Positions 44,761-53,597 of a DNA stretch of 64,000 nucleotides are shown here, piece by piece (the stretch's first letter is position 1; each line of letters starts with the position of its first letter). Origin of the DNA: Acrocarpospora pleiomorpha (GTDB lineage Bacteria; Actinomycetota; Actinomycetes; Streptosporangiales; Streptosporangiaceae); contig NZ_BLAF01000081.1 of the NCBI RefSeq assembly GCF_009687885.1, positions 1,242 to 65,241 on the forward strand, written 5' to 3'. The notes under the pieces were generated by a model. The model had not been told where the DNA came from, did not search any database, and saw only the letters and a program-made list of their open reading frames with translations. The position numbers and the translations under genes were made by a program.

Positions 44761-45597
44761 TCACGGTTCCAGGCATTCGGGGATCGAGTCGCAACGGCCC
44801 CGAGGCTGTTGCGTGCGGCCGGAGGCGTCGTAGATCTTCACCCAGCAGATGGTGGGGAACCGCTTGAGGGTGAGCGTGATCTCGTTCGCGATGGTGAAGG
44901 CGGACCCGTCGCCGCGCACGTGACCGGTGAGATACACCCGCGCGACGCCTCTGCTGATCGTGAGCTTGCTGAATCCGGTGGCGTGCGAGCTGACCAGCCG
45001 CAGCCCCGCCGCCTGTTCGGCCGCCGTCGGCCCGGCGAACAGCCGCAGAAGGGCGCCGCGCGCCACGCCGGGGGGAATCACCGGGCGCAATACGGTACGC
45101 GGATGCCCGGTGGAGTCCGGCAGGCGAATCCCTGCGTTCACGGTCCAGTACGGGGCGGAGAAGTCCACGACGACCCTGCTGGGGCTCGTCAGCGTGTACA
45201 TCCGGTACGGCACCCGCTTGGCCAGCCCGACACCGAACGACAGCACCGACTCGAAGTCACCGGCGTTGACCACCTGGATGATCCCGGGCAGCGCGTACGT
45301 CGTGCGCGCCGACCCGTACGAGGGGGTGCCGAAGGCGTCATGGCCGTCGGCCCCGGTGAAACGCAGCAGGAGAATGGCGTCCCCGGTTACCCGCACATCC
45401 TCCCCGGACCCGTCGGCGACCAGCCGCTTGACGTACGTGCCGCTCCGTCGCACAGGCAGTCCGTCGCGGAACTCGAAGACGAGGCGATCCAGCCCGGGAT
45501 GGCGTTCGGCGCGGATCGCCACCAGCACGGGGGTGGGCGCGGGCACCGGGACGGGAAGCCCGGCCGCCTGGACGGTTTCTGCGATGAGAGAGCGCAT
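44761..45597 (-). CDS. AMIN-like plus GerMN domain protein
   Basis: About 278 residues. An AMIN-like domain (about 20-145; LDRLVFEFRDGLP, SRVVVDF) often found in cell-wall-targeted proteins, then a GerMN-type domain (about 175-260; LLRLFAGPTAAEQ, NEITLTLKRFP). Three cysteines lie near the C-terminus. Most relatives are lipoproteins, yet no signal peptide or lipobox is visible here with any of the starts at 45597, 45606 or 45624. I prefer 45597 by ribosome-site spacing. It follows the PPDK gene by 49 bases. Confidence 0.7.
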   Translation of the reverse strand: MRSLIAETVQAAGLPVPVPAPTPVLVAIRAERHPGLDRLVFEFRDGLPVRRSGTYVKRLVADGSGEDVRVTGDAILLLRFTGADGHDAFGTPSYGSARTTYALPGIIQVVNAGDFESVLSFGVGLAKRVPYRMYTLTSPSRVVVDFSAPYWTVNAGIRLPDSTGHPRTVLRPVIPPGVARGALLRLFAGPTAAEQAAGLRLVSSHATGFSKLTISRGVARVYLTGHVRGDGSAFTIANEITLTLKRFPTICWVKIYDASGRTQQPRGRCDSIPECLEP

Positions 45598-45646
45598 GAT
45601 GATCATCTCTTCTCGTTGGTTCACGACCGGACAGAACGGCCAGGGT

Positions 45647-48256
45647 TCAGGTGCCGGCCGGGAGTGCCGCGCGGCCTGCCTCGAGGCGGGCCACCGGCAC
45701 TCGGAAGGGGGAGCAGGACACGTAGTCGAGTCCGGCTTCGTGGAAGAAGCGCACCGAGTCGGGGTCGCCGCCGTGCTCGCCGCAGACGCCGATCCGCAGG
45801 TCCGGCCGGGCCTGGCGGCCCTCCTCGACCGCGATCGACACCAGCCGGCCGACGCCGCGGCGGTCGATGGTCTCGAACGGCGAGGCGTCGATGACGCCCA
45901 GGCGCAGGTAGGCCGGGAAGATCGAGCCTTCCACGTCGTCGCGCGAGAAACCCCAGGCCATCTGGGTCAGGTCGTTGGTGCCGAAGGAGAAGAACTCCGC
46001 CTCGTGCGCGATGTCGCCGGCGGTCAGGGCCGCGCGCGGCACCTCGATCATGGTTCCGATGGGGATGCCTGGGACGCCGGCCAGGACACGTTCCGCGTCG
46101 GCGCGTACGAGGTGGAGTTCGCGGACGTCGCCGACGAGCGGCACCATGATCTCCGGTCGGGGGTCGCCGCCGGCGGCGACCCGTTCGGCGGCGGCCTCGG
46201 CGATCGCGCGGACCTGCATCGCGAACAGCCCGGGCACCAGCAGGCCGAGGCGGACGCCGCGCAGGCCGAGCATCGGATTGCTCTCGTGCATCCGGCGGAC
46301 CGCCGCCAGCAGTTTCCTGTCGTGTTCGGTGGTCGCGCCGAGCAGGTCCTCCAGCGCGGGCAGGAACTCGTGCAGCGGCGGGTCGATCAGCCGGATGGTC
46401 ACCGGCAGGCCGTCCATGGCCGCCAGGATGCGGGTGAAGTCGGCCCGCTGGAGCGGGAGCAGCGCGTCCAGCGCAGCCTGGACCTCCTGCTCGCCCTCGG
46501 CGAGGATCAGCCGCTCCACCAGCTCGCGCCGCTCGCCCAGGAACATGTGCTCGGTACGGCACAGGCCGATTCCGGCGGCGCCGAACCGGCGGGCACGGGC
46601 GGCGTCCTTCGGGGTGTCGGCGTTGGCGTACACGCCGAGCCGGCGGACGGCGTCGGCGTGCGAGACCAGCCGGTGCACCGCCGCGACCAGCGGACTTGAG
46701 CCCGCGTCCAGCTCGCCCTCGAAATACTGGACGACGGGGGACGGGCGCACGGGAAGCTCGCCCAGGTAGACCTTGCCGGTGGTGCCGTCGATCGAGATGA
46801 GGTCGCCTTCGCGGACAACCACGTCGCCGGCGCGGAACTCCCGCAGCTCGTCGTCGATCTCGATGGCGGTGCCGCAGACGCAGGTGCGTCCCATGCCGCG
46901 GGCGACGACGGCCGCGTGCGAGGTCTTGCCGCCCCTGCTGGTGAGGATGCCGCGCGCGGCCAGCATGCCGGGCAGGTCGTCGGGATTGGTCTCGCGCCGG
47001 ACCAGGATGACCGGCTCGCGGGCTTCGGTGGCGCGCCGGGAGTCGAAGACGGCCCGGCCGCAGGAGGCTCCGGGTGCGGCGGCCACGCCGGTCACGATCG
47101 GCTCCGGGTCGCCCGCCAGGTCGAAGCGGGGGAACATGAGCTGGGCGAGCTTGGCGCCGTCGACGCGGCGCAGCGCCTCGTCCAGGTCGATGACGCCTTC
47201 GTCGACGAGCTGGGCGGCGATGGTGAAGGCCGCGGCCGCGGTGCGTTTGCCGACGCGGGTCTGCAGCATCCACAGCCGGCCCTCCTCGATGGTGAACTCG
47301 ATGTCGCACAGGTCGCGGTAACGCTGCTCCAGGACCCCCATAGCGGCGGTCAGCTGGTCGAAGCTCGGCGGGTCCAGGTGTGCCAGCTCCTGGAGGGGCA
47401 GGGTGTCGCGGCTGCCGGAGACGACGTCCTCGCCCTGGGCGTTGGGCAGGTAGTCGCCGTAGCGGCCGCGGGCGCCGGTCGTCGGGTCGCGGGTGAAGGC
47501 GACGCCCGTCCCGGACCTGGGGCCCCGGTTGCCGTACACCATGGCCATGATGGTGACGGCGGTGCCCAGGGTGTCGGGGATGTGCTCGGCGCGGCGGTAG
47601 ACGCGGGCGCGTTCGGTGTTCCAGGAACGGAAGACGGCCAGGACGGCGCCCGTGAGCTGCGCGGCCGGGTCCTGGGGGAACGGCTCGCCCGTGTGGTCCT
47701 GGAAGATCTGCTTGTACTCCTCGACCAGGTCGCGGAGGTCGGCCGCGTCGAGTTCCGGGTCGGTGCGCACGCCGGCCGCCTGTCGGCGCGTCGCGAGCGC
47801 TCGTTCGAAGAGGTCGTGCGGGACGGCCTCGACCGTGGTGCCGTACATGGAGATGAGCCTGCGGTAGCAGTCCCAGGCGAAGCGGTCGTCGCCCGAGGTG
47901 GTGGCCAGGCCGGTGACCGTGGTGTCGTTGAGGCCGACGTCCAGGATCGTCTCCATCATGCCGGGCATGGAGAACTTGCCGCCGGAGCGGACCGACAGCA
48001 GCAGCGGATCGGCCGGGTCGCCGAGCCGGCGGCCCATGGTCTTCTCGACGCGGAGCAGGTGGTCGCCGATCTCCGCCGGCAGCCCTTCGGGGATTTCGCC
48101 CAGTTTGAGGTAGGCCCGGCAGGCCTCGGTGGTGATCGTGAAGCCCGGGGGGACCGGCAGGCCCAGCCGGGTCATCTCGGCCAGGTTCGCGCCCTTTCCG
48201 CCGAGCAGGTCTTTCATGTGCATGTCACCGTCGGCGAAGTCGAAGATGTAGGTCAT
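45647..48256 (-). CDS. ppdK: Pyruvate, phosphate dikinase
   Basis: 869-residue PPDK interconverting pyruvate, ATP and Pi with PEP, AMP and PPi. N-terminal ATP-grasp domain (GGKGANLAEM; SVRSGGKFSMPGMM), central phosphohistidine in GGKTSHAAVVARG (about H447), C-terminal PEP/pyruvate barrel (GVCGEHGGDP). Length is typical. ATG 48256 has AAGGAG eight bases upstream; an in-frame start 12 codons earlier has none. Divergent from the nitroreductase-like gene across a DosR-like box. With GAPDH nearby it suggests PPi-saving glycolysis under energy limitation. Confidence 0.96.
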   Translation of the reverse strand: MTYIFDFADGDMHMKDLLGGKGANLAEMTRLGLPVPPGFTITTEACRAYLKLGEIPEGLPAEIGDHLLRVEKTMGRRLGDPADPLLLSVRSGGKFSMPGMMETILDVGLNDTTVTGLATTSGDDRFAWDCYRRLISMYGTTVEAVPHDLFERALATRRQAAGVRTDPELDAADLRDLVEEYKQIFQDHTGEPFPQDPAAQLTGAVLAVFRSWNTERARVYRRAEHIPDTLGTAVTIMAMVYGNRGPRSGTGVAFTRDPTTGARGRYGDYLPNAQGEDVVSGSRDTLPLQELAHLDPPSFDQLTAAMGVLEQRYRDLCDIEFTIEEGRLWMLQTRVGKRTAAAAFTIAAQLVDEGVIDLDEALRRVDGAKLAQLMFPRFDLAGDPEPIVTGVAAAPGASCGRAVFDSRRATEAREPVILVRRETNPDDLPGMLAARGILTSRGGKTSHAAVVARGMGRTCVCGTAIEIDDELREFRAGDVVVREGDLISIDGTTGKVYLGELPVRPSPVVQYFEGELDAGSSPLVAAVHRLVSHADAVRRLGVYANADTPKDAARARRFGAAGIGLCRTEHMFLGERRELVERLILAEGEQEVQAALDALLPLQRADFTRILAAMDGLPVTIRLIDPPLHEFLPALEDLLGATTEHDRKLLAAVRRMHESNPMLGLRGVRLGLLVPGLFAMQVRAIAEAAAERVAAGGDPRPEIMVPLVGDVRELHLVRADAERVLAGVPGIPIGTMIEVPRAALTAGDIAHEAEFFSFGTNDLTQMAWGFSRDDVEGSIFPAYLRLGVIDASPFETIDRRGVGRLVSIAVEEGRQARPDLRIGVCGEHGGDPDSVRFFHEAGLDYVSCSPFRVPVARLEAGRAALPAGT

Positions 48257-48343
48257 TTCTTCACTCCTTGCCGTGACTCGTAGGCGCTTCAAGCCTTTCG
48301 AGCGGTACGGCGGAGCGCCCCGAGCCCAAAGGCACCGCCGGGC

Positions 48344-48357
48344 GGGACTTTCGGCAC
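48344..48357. promoter_or_regulatory. DosR-like box 2
   Basis: GGGACTTTCGGCAC in the 155-bp divergent promoter between ppdK and the nitroreductase-like gene. Shares a 13-mer with box 1 about 3.6 kb away. Confidence 0.6.
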
Positions 48358-48411
48358 ATGTCTGGATCGGTGAGATTGGCGACCGTGGAAGAGCCGTTGA
48401 AGGAGGCTCCG

Positions 48412-49470
48412 ATGCGTGTCGTCAACGCCGTGGTGCGATGGTTACTGCTGTCCCCGTTGCATGATCTGCTGTCCCGGAGCGTGGTCCTGTTATTGATCAC
48501 AGGTCGCCGCTCGGGGCGCACCATCGCCGTCCCCGTCCAGTACGCGGAGGATGGCGACGTCCTCACGATCGTCAGCAGGCGTGACCGGCTGTGGTGGCGC
48601 AACCTGGCTGGAGGCGCACCGCTGACCGTGGTCCTGCGGGGTAAGCGGCATGCCGCCTACGGGGCAGTGGACAGGGCGCCGACCGCGGTCCGCGACGCCC
48701 TCGGAGCGGTGGGCGTGCCTGTGGTGCCCTCGCTCGAGGACGGTGTGGCGGTCACGATGGTGCTCGCGCCGGCCGAACCCCGGCCCGAGCCCAGCGGGCT
48801 GTGGCGTCGCTGGTTCGGCGCTGTGACGCTGGGCGAGCTGGCCGGCTTCGCGGTGCCCGCGCTGGTCGCCGCGTCGGTCGCCTCGGCAGGCCCCGAACTG
48901 CTGTCGGCGCTCCTCATCGTGGCCGCGGGAATCGTGGAGGGCTCGGTTCTCGGCCTGGCTCAGGCGTACGCACTGCGAACGGCCCTGCCGTGGGTGCCGA
49001 CCGTCACCTGGGCAGGGGCCACCGCAGGGGGAGCGGCGGTGGCCTGGTCGATCGGCGCGATCCCCATCGTACTCGGCGGATTCGACCAGCCGCCGATGGT
49101 GCTCGTGCTGCTGGGCGCCGTCATGCTCGTCGCGATGGGCGGTCTGCAGTGGCGTGTCCTGGCCTCGCGCCTGCCTGGTACGGCCTGGTGGGTCGCCGCC
49201 ACGGCGGGCGCCTGGATGGTGGCTCTCGCCGCGTTCGCCGCCGTGACCACGCCGCTGTGGCGGGAAGGGCAGCCGGTCTGGCTGGTCGCCGCGATCGGCG
49301 TTCTCGGCGGCGCCGTCATGGCCGCGACGGTGGCGGCGCTCACCGGGCTCGCCTTCGTACGCCTGGTGAAGTCAATGGGCGGGCCGGAAGTTCGGTCCTT
49401 CGCCTCTACGAGCACGCACCGGCATCGCCGGACGATCGGCGTGCAGACCCGCAGAGAGGAATCACGATGA
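48412..49470 (+). CDS. Deazaflavin-nitroreductase-like domain fused to membrane domain
   Basis: 352 residues. Residues about 1-115 resemble the Ddn/F420-dependent nitroreductase fold (GRRSGRTIAVPVQYAEDGD; WWRNLAGGAPLTV). Residues about 140-330 are a string of about seven hydrophobic helices of no family I recognise. ATG 48412 is five bases after AGGAGG. It overlaps gap by four bases, so the two are coupled. Cofactor (F420H2 or other) unproved; a membrane-tethered reductase is the simplest reading. Confidence 0.78.
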   Translation: MRVVNAVVRWLLLSPLHDLLSRSVVLLLITGRRSGRTIAVPVQYAEDGDVLTIVSRRDRLWWRNLAGGAPLTVVLRGKRHAAYGAVDRAPTAVRDALGAVGVPVVPSLEDGVAVTMVLAPAEPRPEPSGLWRRWFGAVTLGELAGFAVPALVAASVASAGPELLSALLIVAAGIVEGSVLGLAQAYALRTALPWVPTVTWAGATAGGAAVAWSIGAIPIVLGGFDQPPMVLVLLGAVMLVAMGGLQWRVLASRLPGTAWWVAATAGAWMVALAAFAAVTTPLWREGQPVWLVAAIGVLGGAVMAATVAALTGLAFVRLVKSMGGPEVRSFASTSTHRHRRTIGVQTRREESR

Positions 49471-50459
49471 AGATCGGTATCAACGGCTTCGGCCGGATCG
49501 GCCGCGCTGTGCTCCGCGCCGGGCTGGACCAGGGGCTGGACATCGTCGCGATCAACGACCTGGCCGACGCCGACGCGCTGGCCCATCTGTTCAAGCACGA
49601 CTCCACGTACGGCACCTATGACAAGCCCGTCTCGGTCGCCCCCGGCGCGCTGATCGTCGACGGCAGGCGCATACCGGTCACCGCCTACCGTGACCCGTCC
49701 GGCATCGACTGGACGGCGTACGGAGTGGACCTCGTGATCGAGGCGACCGGCCGCTTCCGCAGCAGGTCCGACGCCGAGAAGCATCTGAAGAACGGCGCCC
49801 GCAAGGTGCTCATCAGCGCGCCCGGCAAGGATATGGACGTCACGCTCGTCCCCGGCGTCAACGACGTCGCCTACCGACCCGGGCTGCACCAGATCATCTC
49901 GATGGCATCCTGCACGACCAACTGCGTCGCGCCCATGGTCAAGGTACTCAACGAGACGTTCGGCCTGGTCAAAGGCTTCATGACGACCGTCCACGCCTAC
50001 ACGGGCGACCAGCGGCTGCTCGACTCCCCGCACAAGGACCCGCGCCGCGCCCGCTCGGCCGCCGTCAACATCATCCCCACCACGACCGGCGCCGCCCGCA
50101 TGGTCGGCGAGGTCATGCCCGACCTGCGGGGCCGGCTCGACGGCATCGCCCTGCGCGTCCCGGTCGTCGACGGTTCGCTGACCGACCTGGCCGCGGTGGT
50201 CGGCCGCCAGACCAGCGTCGAGGAGGTCAACCACGCGTTCGCCCAGGCGGCGCAGAGCCGGCTGGCCGGCGTCCTGCGCTACAGCACGGCCCCGCTGGTC
50301 TCCAGCGATATCATCGGCGACACCGCCTCCTGCGTCTTCGATGCGCCCCTGACGCAGACCGACGGCACGCTGGTGAAGATCTTCGGCTGGTACGACAACG
50401 AGTGGGGCTACGCCAACCGCCTCGTCGAGACGGCCACCCGGATCGCGGCCGAACAATAG
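49467..50459 (+). CDS. gap: Glyceraldehyde-3-phosphate dehydrogenase, type I
   Basis: 330-residue GAPDH. NAD loop GINGFGRIGR, Asp after the second strand (AINDL) favouring NAD, catalytic Cys149 in ASCTTNC, active-site His in TTVHAYTGDQ, and WYDNEWGYANR. ATG 49467 overlaps the upstream stop (ATGA) and has AGAGAGGA before it. Coupling to a membrane nitroreductase-like gene beside ppdK is unusual; it may be a second, stress-induced GAPDH. Confidence 0.96.
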   Translation: MKIGINGFGRIGRAVLRAGLDQGLDIVAINDLADADALAHLFKHDSTYGTYDKPVSVAPGALIVDGRRIPVTAYRDPSGIDWTAYGVDLVIEATGRFRSRSDAEKHLKNGARKVLISAPGKDMDVTLVPGVNDVAYRPGLHQIISMASCTTNCVAPMVKVLNETFGLVKGFMTTVHAYTGDQRLLDSPHKDPRRARSAAVNIIPTTTGAARMVGEVMPDLRGRLDGIALRVPVVDGSLTDLAAVVGRQTSVEEVNHAFAQAAQSRLAGVLRYSTAPLVSSDIIGDTASCVFDAPLTQTDGTLVKIFGWYDNEWGYANRLVETATRIAAEQ

Positions 50460-50527
50460 GTCTCCACCAGGGGCCCGGGTGCGGCGGCGGGAGCGTCAGG
50501 GGGAATTGGTCTGGGTGAGCAGGCTCT

Positions 50528-53257
50528 TCACAGGAACCTCCAGAGGTTGTTTCCGGACCCGTTGTCGTCGGCGAGCACGACCTGCGCGCCCTGGGAGGTG
50601 CCGCTGAGGCCGAGCACCCGGCCGCCGTTGGCGCACTGGATGCGGAAGGCGGCGTTGCTTCCGTAACGCAGCCGCCAGCGGTGGTCGTTGGTGCCGTTGT
50701 CGGCCCACTGCACGACCCGGGACCCGGCGGCGGTGGCGGCGTTCTCCACGCCCAGCACCTTGCCGCTGTTGGAGTTGCGCAGCCGCAGGTAACCGCCGGT
50801 GTCCACGACGGCGGTCCACAGGTGGTCGGCGGTGCCGGTGTCACCCCACTGCACGACCAGCGCGCCGTCGGCGGTGGACATGTCGGTCACGCCCAGCACC
50901 ATGCCGGTGCCCACGTTCTGGATGCGCCGCGCGCCGTTCGGCACGAACCGCCACTGGTTGTCGGCACTGCCGTTGTCCGGGTCCTGTACGGCGAAAGCCC
51001 CGTTGGCGGTGCTTCCACTGAGGATGCCCAGCAGCTTCGAACTGTTGGCGTTGCGGATCTTGACCGAGCCGTCGCCGACGTCGATGATCGTCCACCGGTG
51101 GTCGGCGGTGCCGTTGTCGGTCCACTGCATGACCCGGGCGTTGTCGGCCGTCGACATGTTCTCGACGCCCAGCACCTTGCCGCTGTTGACGTTGCGGAAG
51201 CGCAGCGCGTTCCCGTCGACGACGGGCACCCAGTCATGGTCGGCGGTGCCGTTGTCGGTCCACTGGAGTGCCAGGCCGCCGTCGGCGGTGGACATGTTCT
51301 GGATGCCGAGCGCCAGCCCGCTGGCCGCGTTGGCCAGCCGGAAACTGGCCTCGCCGCCCGTTGGGCCCCCGCCGCCGGCGTTCCAGTAGACGACGTAGTT
51401 GTGGTTGTGGGCGTCGTAGAACGGCCCCAGGTTGACCGAGGAGCCGTTGGCCGTCGCGGTGAACGCCAGCGCCGACGTGCTGGTCCGGTTGATCGTCGAG
51501 GTGTTCAGCGTCGGCGCCGACGACAGTGAGGTGCTGCCGTAGTTGCCGGAGAGCACGACCGGGCCGTACCCGACGGCCTGGAGGTTGGGGTTGTCGTTGG
51601 CGGCCTTCATGATCACCCGCATGGGCAGCCGGACGGCCACCGTGTCGCCGGAGGTCCACGACCGGGTCAGCACCGCGTAGGAGCCCGGCGTGGTGGCGAT
51701 GCCCTGCTGGACACCGTTGACGCTCACCGTGGCACCCTGCGTCCAGGCCGGGATGCGGATGCGCATCGACCACGACCCGCTCACGTTTCCGGTGACCTGC
51801 AACGACGTGGTGTCGCTCACGGGGTAGGAGGTGGACTGGGTGACCGTGATGCCGCGCTGCGACCAGTTGAGCGTGGAAGGCACGAACAGGTTCACGAACA
51901 GCGTCGTGCCGTCGTGGAAGTAGATCGAGTCCATCAGCTTGGTGTTGACCTCGATGCCGGTGCCCTGGCAGCACCAGAACGAGTCGTAGTCCGTGCTCCA
52001 GGTGCCGCCGCCCCAGGCCGGGCCGACGCCGCGCCGCCCGCCGGGGTTGAGCGGGGTGAAGTAGGTGACGTGCCCCCGGCTGTCGGCCGGGTTCTGCTGG
52101 CCGATCAGGTGGTTGAGCAGGGCGCTCTCGTAGAAGTCGAAGTAGTCGGCCCGGGAGGGGGACAACAGCCACAGCTCCCGGGTCAGTTTCAGCATGTTGT
52201 AGGTGTTGCAGGACTCGGCGGTGTCCCTGGACAGGTAGCCCGCGATGGCGTTCGGCGCGCGGAAGTGCTCGGCCTGGCTGTTGCCGCCGATCACGTACGT
52301 GTGCGCGGTGGTGGTGATGGTCCAGGCGTTGGCGGCGATGTCGCGGTAGCGGGTCGTGCCGGTCGCCTTGTACTCGCGCGCGGCCCCGATCCACTTGGGC
52401 ACCTGCGTGTTCGCGTGCAGGCCGTTGAGCTGGTCCTGGTTGGACGCCAGCGGGTTGAACACGGCGGCGTGGTCGAACCGCTGGGCCGTGGTCAGCCAGC
52501 GGGAGTCGCCGGTCATCTGGTACAGGTCGGCGAGCACGGCGTTCATGCCGCCGAACTCGGTGCCCAGCATCGCCTGCATCTGGCTGGACGACAGCCGTCC
52601 GGTCCGCGTGTCCACCCATGCCGCCAGCGCCAGCAGCACCGTCCTGGCCTGGGTGTCGCCGATGTGCCGCCACACGTCCAGCAGCCCGGCGAGCGTCTTG
52701 TGGATGCAGTAGTACGGCACGTTGCCGTTGCTCAGCGTACGGTTCTCCACGGCCGTGATGTCGGACTCGGGAAAGCCCGACAGGTAGCCGGAGGTGAACC
52801 CGGCCGCGCCGTTGTTGGCCTGGCATTTGGCCAGCTCGGCGACCATGTAGGTGGCCTTGTCCCGGCAGGTGGTGTCGCCCAGCACGGCGTACGCCTGCGC
52901 CCAGGCCGTCAGGAAATGCCCCTGCATATGACTGCGGAACGGGAAGCCGGGGGCGTCCCAGCCGCCGTTGGCCGAGGCACCGTTGGTGGAGAGGCGGTGG
53001 TTGGCGCGGAAGACGTACAGCAGGCGGTCGACGTCGACGAAACGCAGGTAGGACAACGTGCGGTTCTGGTTGTCGAGCCAGCGCCCCGAGTTCAGGCGCA
53101 CCAGGCCGAGGTCGAACTCGTAGGCGGACACACCGATGTCGGATCGTACGGGGGCGATGGCGGCCTGGGCGGCGGACGTACCGGCGACCTGACCGGCGGC
53201 CGAGAGCGCGACGGTCGCGCCCGCGGCTTGGAAGAGCTGGCGACGGCTCAGAGACAT
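50528..53257 (-). CDS. Secreted GH127 beta-L-arabinofuranosidase with two ricin-type trefoils
   Basis: 909 residues. Tat signal SRRQLFQAAG, then the GH127 (alpha/alpha) barrel to about 640 with the zinc/cysteine site: Glu348 and Cys350 in AESCNTYN, Cys429-Cys430 in FWCCQGTG, matching E338, C340, C417 and C418 of HypBA1. The C-terminus (about 650-909) has six repeats ending in patterns such as QWTDNGTADHRW, that is two beta-trefoil lectin domains. ATG 53257 follows CAGGAG. A LacI-type operator lies 30 bp upstream. It probably removes arabinose from plant glycans. Confidence 0.9.
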   Translation of the reverse strand: MSLSRRQLFQAAGATVALSAAGQVAGTSAAQAAIAPVRSDIGVSAYEFDLGLVRLNSGRWLDNQNRTLSYLRFVDVDRLLYVFRANHRLSTNGASANGGWDAPGFPFRSHMQGHFLTAWAQAYAVLGDTTCRDKATYMVAELAKCQANNGAAGFTSGYLSGFPESDITAVENRTLSNGNVPYYCIHKTLAGLLDVWRHIGDTQARTVLLALAAWVDTRTGRLSSSQMQAMLGTEFGGMNAVLADLYQMTGDSRWLTTAQRFDHAAVFNPLASNQDQLNGLHANTQVPKWIGAAREYKATGTTRYRDIAANAWTITTTAHTYVIGGNSQAEHFRAPNAIAGYLSRDTAESCNTYNMLKLTRELWLLSPSRADYFDFYESALLNHLIGQQNPADSRGHVTYFTPLNPGGRRGVGPAWGGGTWSTDYDSFWCCQGTGIEVNTKLMDSIYFHDGTTLFVNLFVPSTLNWSQRGITVTQSTSYPVSDTTSLQVTGNVSGSWSMRIRIPAWTQGATVSVNGVQQGIATTPGSYAVLTRSWTSGDTVAVRLPMRVIMKAANDNPNLQAVGYGPVVLSGNYGSTSLSSAPTLNTSTINRTSTSALAFTATANGSSVNLGPFYDAHNHNYVVYWNAGGGGPTGGEASFRLANAASGLALGIQNMSTADGGLALQWTDNGTADHDWVPVVDGNALRFRNVNSGKVLGVENMSTADNARVMQWTDNGTADHRWTIIDVGDGSVKIRNANSSKLLGILSGSTANGAFAVQDPDNGSADNQWRFVPNGARRIQNVGTGMVLGVTDMSTADGALVVQWGDTGTADHLWTAVVDTGGYLRLRNSNSGKVLGVENAATAAGSRVVQWADNGTNDHRWRLRYGSNAAFRIQCANGGRVLGLSGTSQGAQVVLADDNGSGNNLWRFL

Positions 53258-53287
53258 GGGGGCTCCTGACCCGGTTGGCGCTATGTG

Positions 53288-53301
53288 TGTTAGCGCTAAC
53301 A
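53288..53301. promoter_or_regulatory. LacI-type operator TGTTAGCGCTAACA
   Basis: Perfect 14-bp palindrome with the central CG typical of LacI-family operators, 30 bp upstream of the GH127 start. It differs from the glucan-regulon operator, so a different repressor, not in this window, is expected. Confidence 0.75.
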
Positions 53302-53465
53302 TGTCGAGAACTACACGTGCCCCCTGACAGATGCCGGAAGGGCTGTGATGTCGCGGAGTACATCCAACGCCCGGGGGGCCGTCAACGGTCCGTCGCTCAC
53401 GGCGACCGTCACGCTGCGCGCCACACGTTTCCCAGCCTGGACTTTTCGTCCAGTGGTGGATATGT

Positions 53466-53549
53466 CACGAACGGCACGATTCGTGAACGTTTCACGGAAG
53501 TAGCCAGGTCGCGCATCGTATATTTCGTGATCTGTGAACGTAACTTCAC
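53466..53549. promoter_or_regulatory. Cluster of GTGAA / TTCAC inverted repeats
   Basis: Contains CACGAA-N8-TTCGTG (53466-53485), GTGAA-CGT-TTCAC (53483-53495) and GTGAA-CGTAAC-TTCAC (53534-53549). They lie upstream of the GH127 promoter and downstream of the ROK kinase gene. Likely binding sites of a second regulator. The 340-bp gap holds no gene. Confidence 0.55.
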
Positions 53550-53597
53550 GGGAGCTGGGGGTTGGCGAGATCGGGGCAGCACCGCTCCACTCCCGCG

